From positions 1 to 6,691 of the forward strand of contig JAJYSD010000070.1 in assembly GCA_021793745.1 (NCBI GenBank): a stretch of DNA of 6,691 nucleotides. The letters run 5' to 3'. Within the stretch, counting starts at the first letter, position 1, and each line of letters opens with the position of its first letter. Position numbers and translations under genes: made by a program. The notes below the pieces were generated by a model. That model did not search any database, was not told the DNA's origin, and saw only the letters and a program-made list of their open reading frames with translations. The DNA comes from Bacillota bacterium (lineage in GTDB: Bacteria; Bacillota; Bacilli; Thermoactinomycetales; DSM-44946). Shown here piece after piece: positions 6,515-6,691 of the stretch.

Positions 6515-6545
6515 AAAAAAGGCCACACTGCAAGAGGGTGGCCTT
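6515..6545 (-). terminator. Intrinsic terminator or attenuator between rpmH and rnpA
   Basis: On the minus strand AAGGCCAC (6545-6538) pairs perfectly with GTGGCCTT (6526-6519) around an 11-base loop. The stem runs directly into six T residues (6520-6515). Its 5' arm begins inside the rpmH TAA stop codon (6546-6544). A terminating ribosome would therefore cover the base of the stem, so translation of rpmH could affect how well it terminates. In this gene order L34 is needed in far larger amounts than RNase P protein, and an attenuator here fits that difference. The hairpin is seen directly; partial readthrough is inference. Confidence 0.85.
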
Positions 6546-6678
6546 AAGCGGACAACACTTTTCTGCCCTTGCGCCGGCGGTTTCTCAGCACTTTGCGTCC
6601 GTTTTTCGTGCTCATCCGCTTGCGGAAGCCGTGCACGTTTTTCCGCTTCCGTCGGCTCGGCTGATAGGTTCGTTTCAT
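6544..6678 (-). CDS. rpmH: 50S ribosomal protein L34
   Basis: L34 is a small, highly basic protein of the large ribosomal subunit. The complete gene encodes 44 residues, the same length as the Bacillus protein. It begins [18 protein letters not shown] and ends [11 protein letters not shown], with the KRTYQP start, HGFRKRM and NGRKVL blocks all characteristic of L34. The start is ATG at 6678-6676. Only 13 bases of upstream sequence are present, too few to see a convincing ribosome site; a strong one and the promoter should lie off the right edge. The gene normally sits next to dnaA and the replication origin, transcribed away from it, which fits the leftward direction of every gene here. Confidence 0.98.
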   Translation of the reverse strand: MKRTYQPSRRKRKNVHGFRKRMSTKNGRKVLRNRRRKGRKVLSA

Positions 6679-6691
6679 AATCGTCCCGGTG

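Noticed and set aside
1..6691. Undescribed defence, mobile or biosynthetic system
   Set aside because: Every long stretch is filled by conserved origin-proximal housekeeping genes in their standard order. There are no transposase, integrase, phage or CRISPR signs, and no foreign-looking gene was seen.

Overview
This is an ordinary, well-recognised bacterial housekeeping region: the conserved gene string that sits beside the chromosomal replication origin in Bacillota. All eight genes lie on the minus strand. In transcription order (right to left) they are rpmH, rnpA, yidD, yidC (spoIIIJ-type), jag (khpB), mnmE, mnmG and rsmG. rsmG is cut by the left edge, and rpmH is complete with only 13 bases of upstream sequence. 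In this arrangement dnaA and oriC normally lie just beyond rpmH (off the right edge), and the noc/soj/parB genes lie beyond rsmG (off the left edge). Neither is in the window.

The proteins point to a GC-rich member of the Bacilli. L34 has 44 residues as in Bacillus. YidC is a short lipoprotein-type SpoIIIJ homologue. Jag has the Jag-N/KH/R3H layout. MnmG and MnmE read closely like the Bacillus proteins. Base composition looks close to 60% GC by eye, with G-rich Shine-Dalgarno sites and many GTG/TTG starts. That suggests a thermophile such as the Thermoactinomycetaceae, but the family assignment is inference.

Right part (5845-6678): rpmH is followed by a strong intrinsic terminator or attenuator whose stem overlaps the rpmH stop codon. 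rnpA comes next and overlaps yidD by four bases (ATGA). Middle (4375-5758): yidC and jag are four bases apart and look translationally coupled, and an intrinsic terminator follows jag. Left part (1-4319): a probable new promoter just past that terminator would drive mnmE, mnmG and rsmG. The mnmE leader, about 170 nt, can form two mutually exclusive hairpins, has a stem next to and partly over the mnmE ribosome site, and carries a possible 37-codon upstream ORF. A 182-nt structured spacer separates mnmE from mnmG, and a terminator-like hairpin separates mnmG from rsmG.

Functionally the genes form three groups. L34, RNase P protein and RsmG serve ribosome and RNA production. YidD, YidC and Jag serve membrane-protein insertion and an RNA-binding function linked to cell-envelope control. 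MnmE and MnmG together modify the wobble uridine of tRNAs. I see no mobile element, CRISPR array, tRNA, rRNA, defence system or unfamiliar protein-coding gene. The points worth a second look are regulatory, chiefly the mnmE leader.
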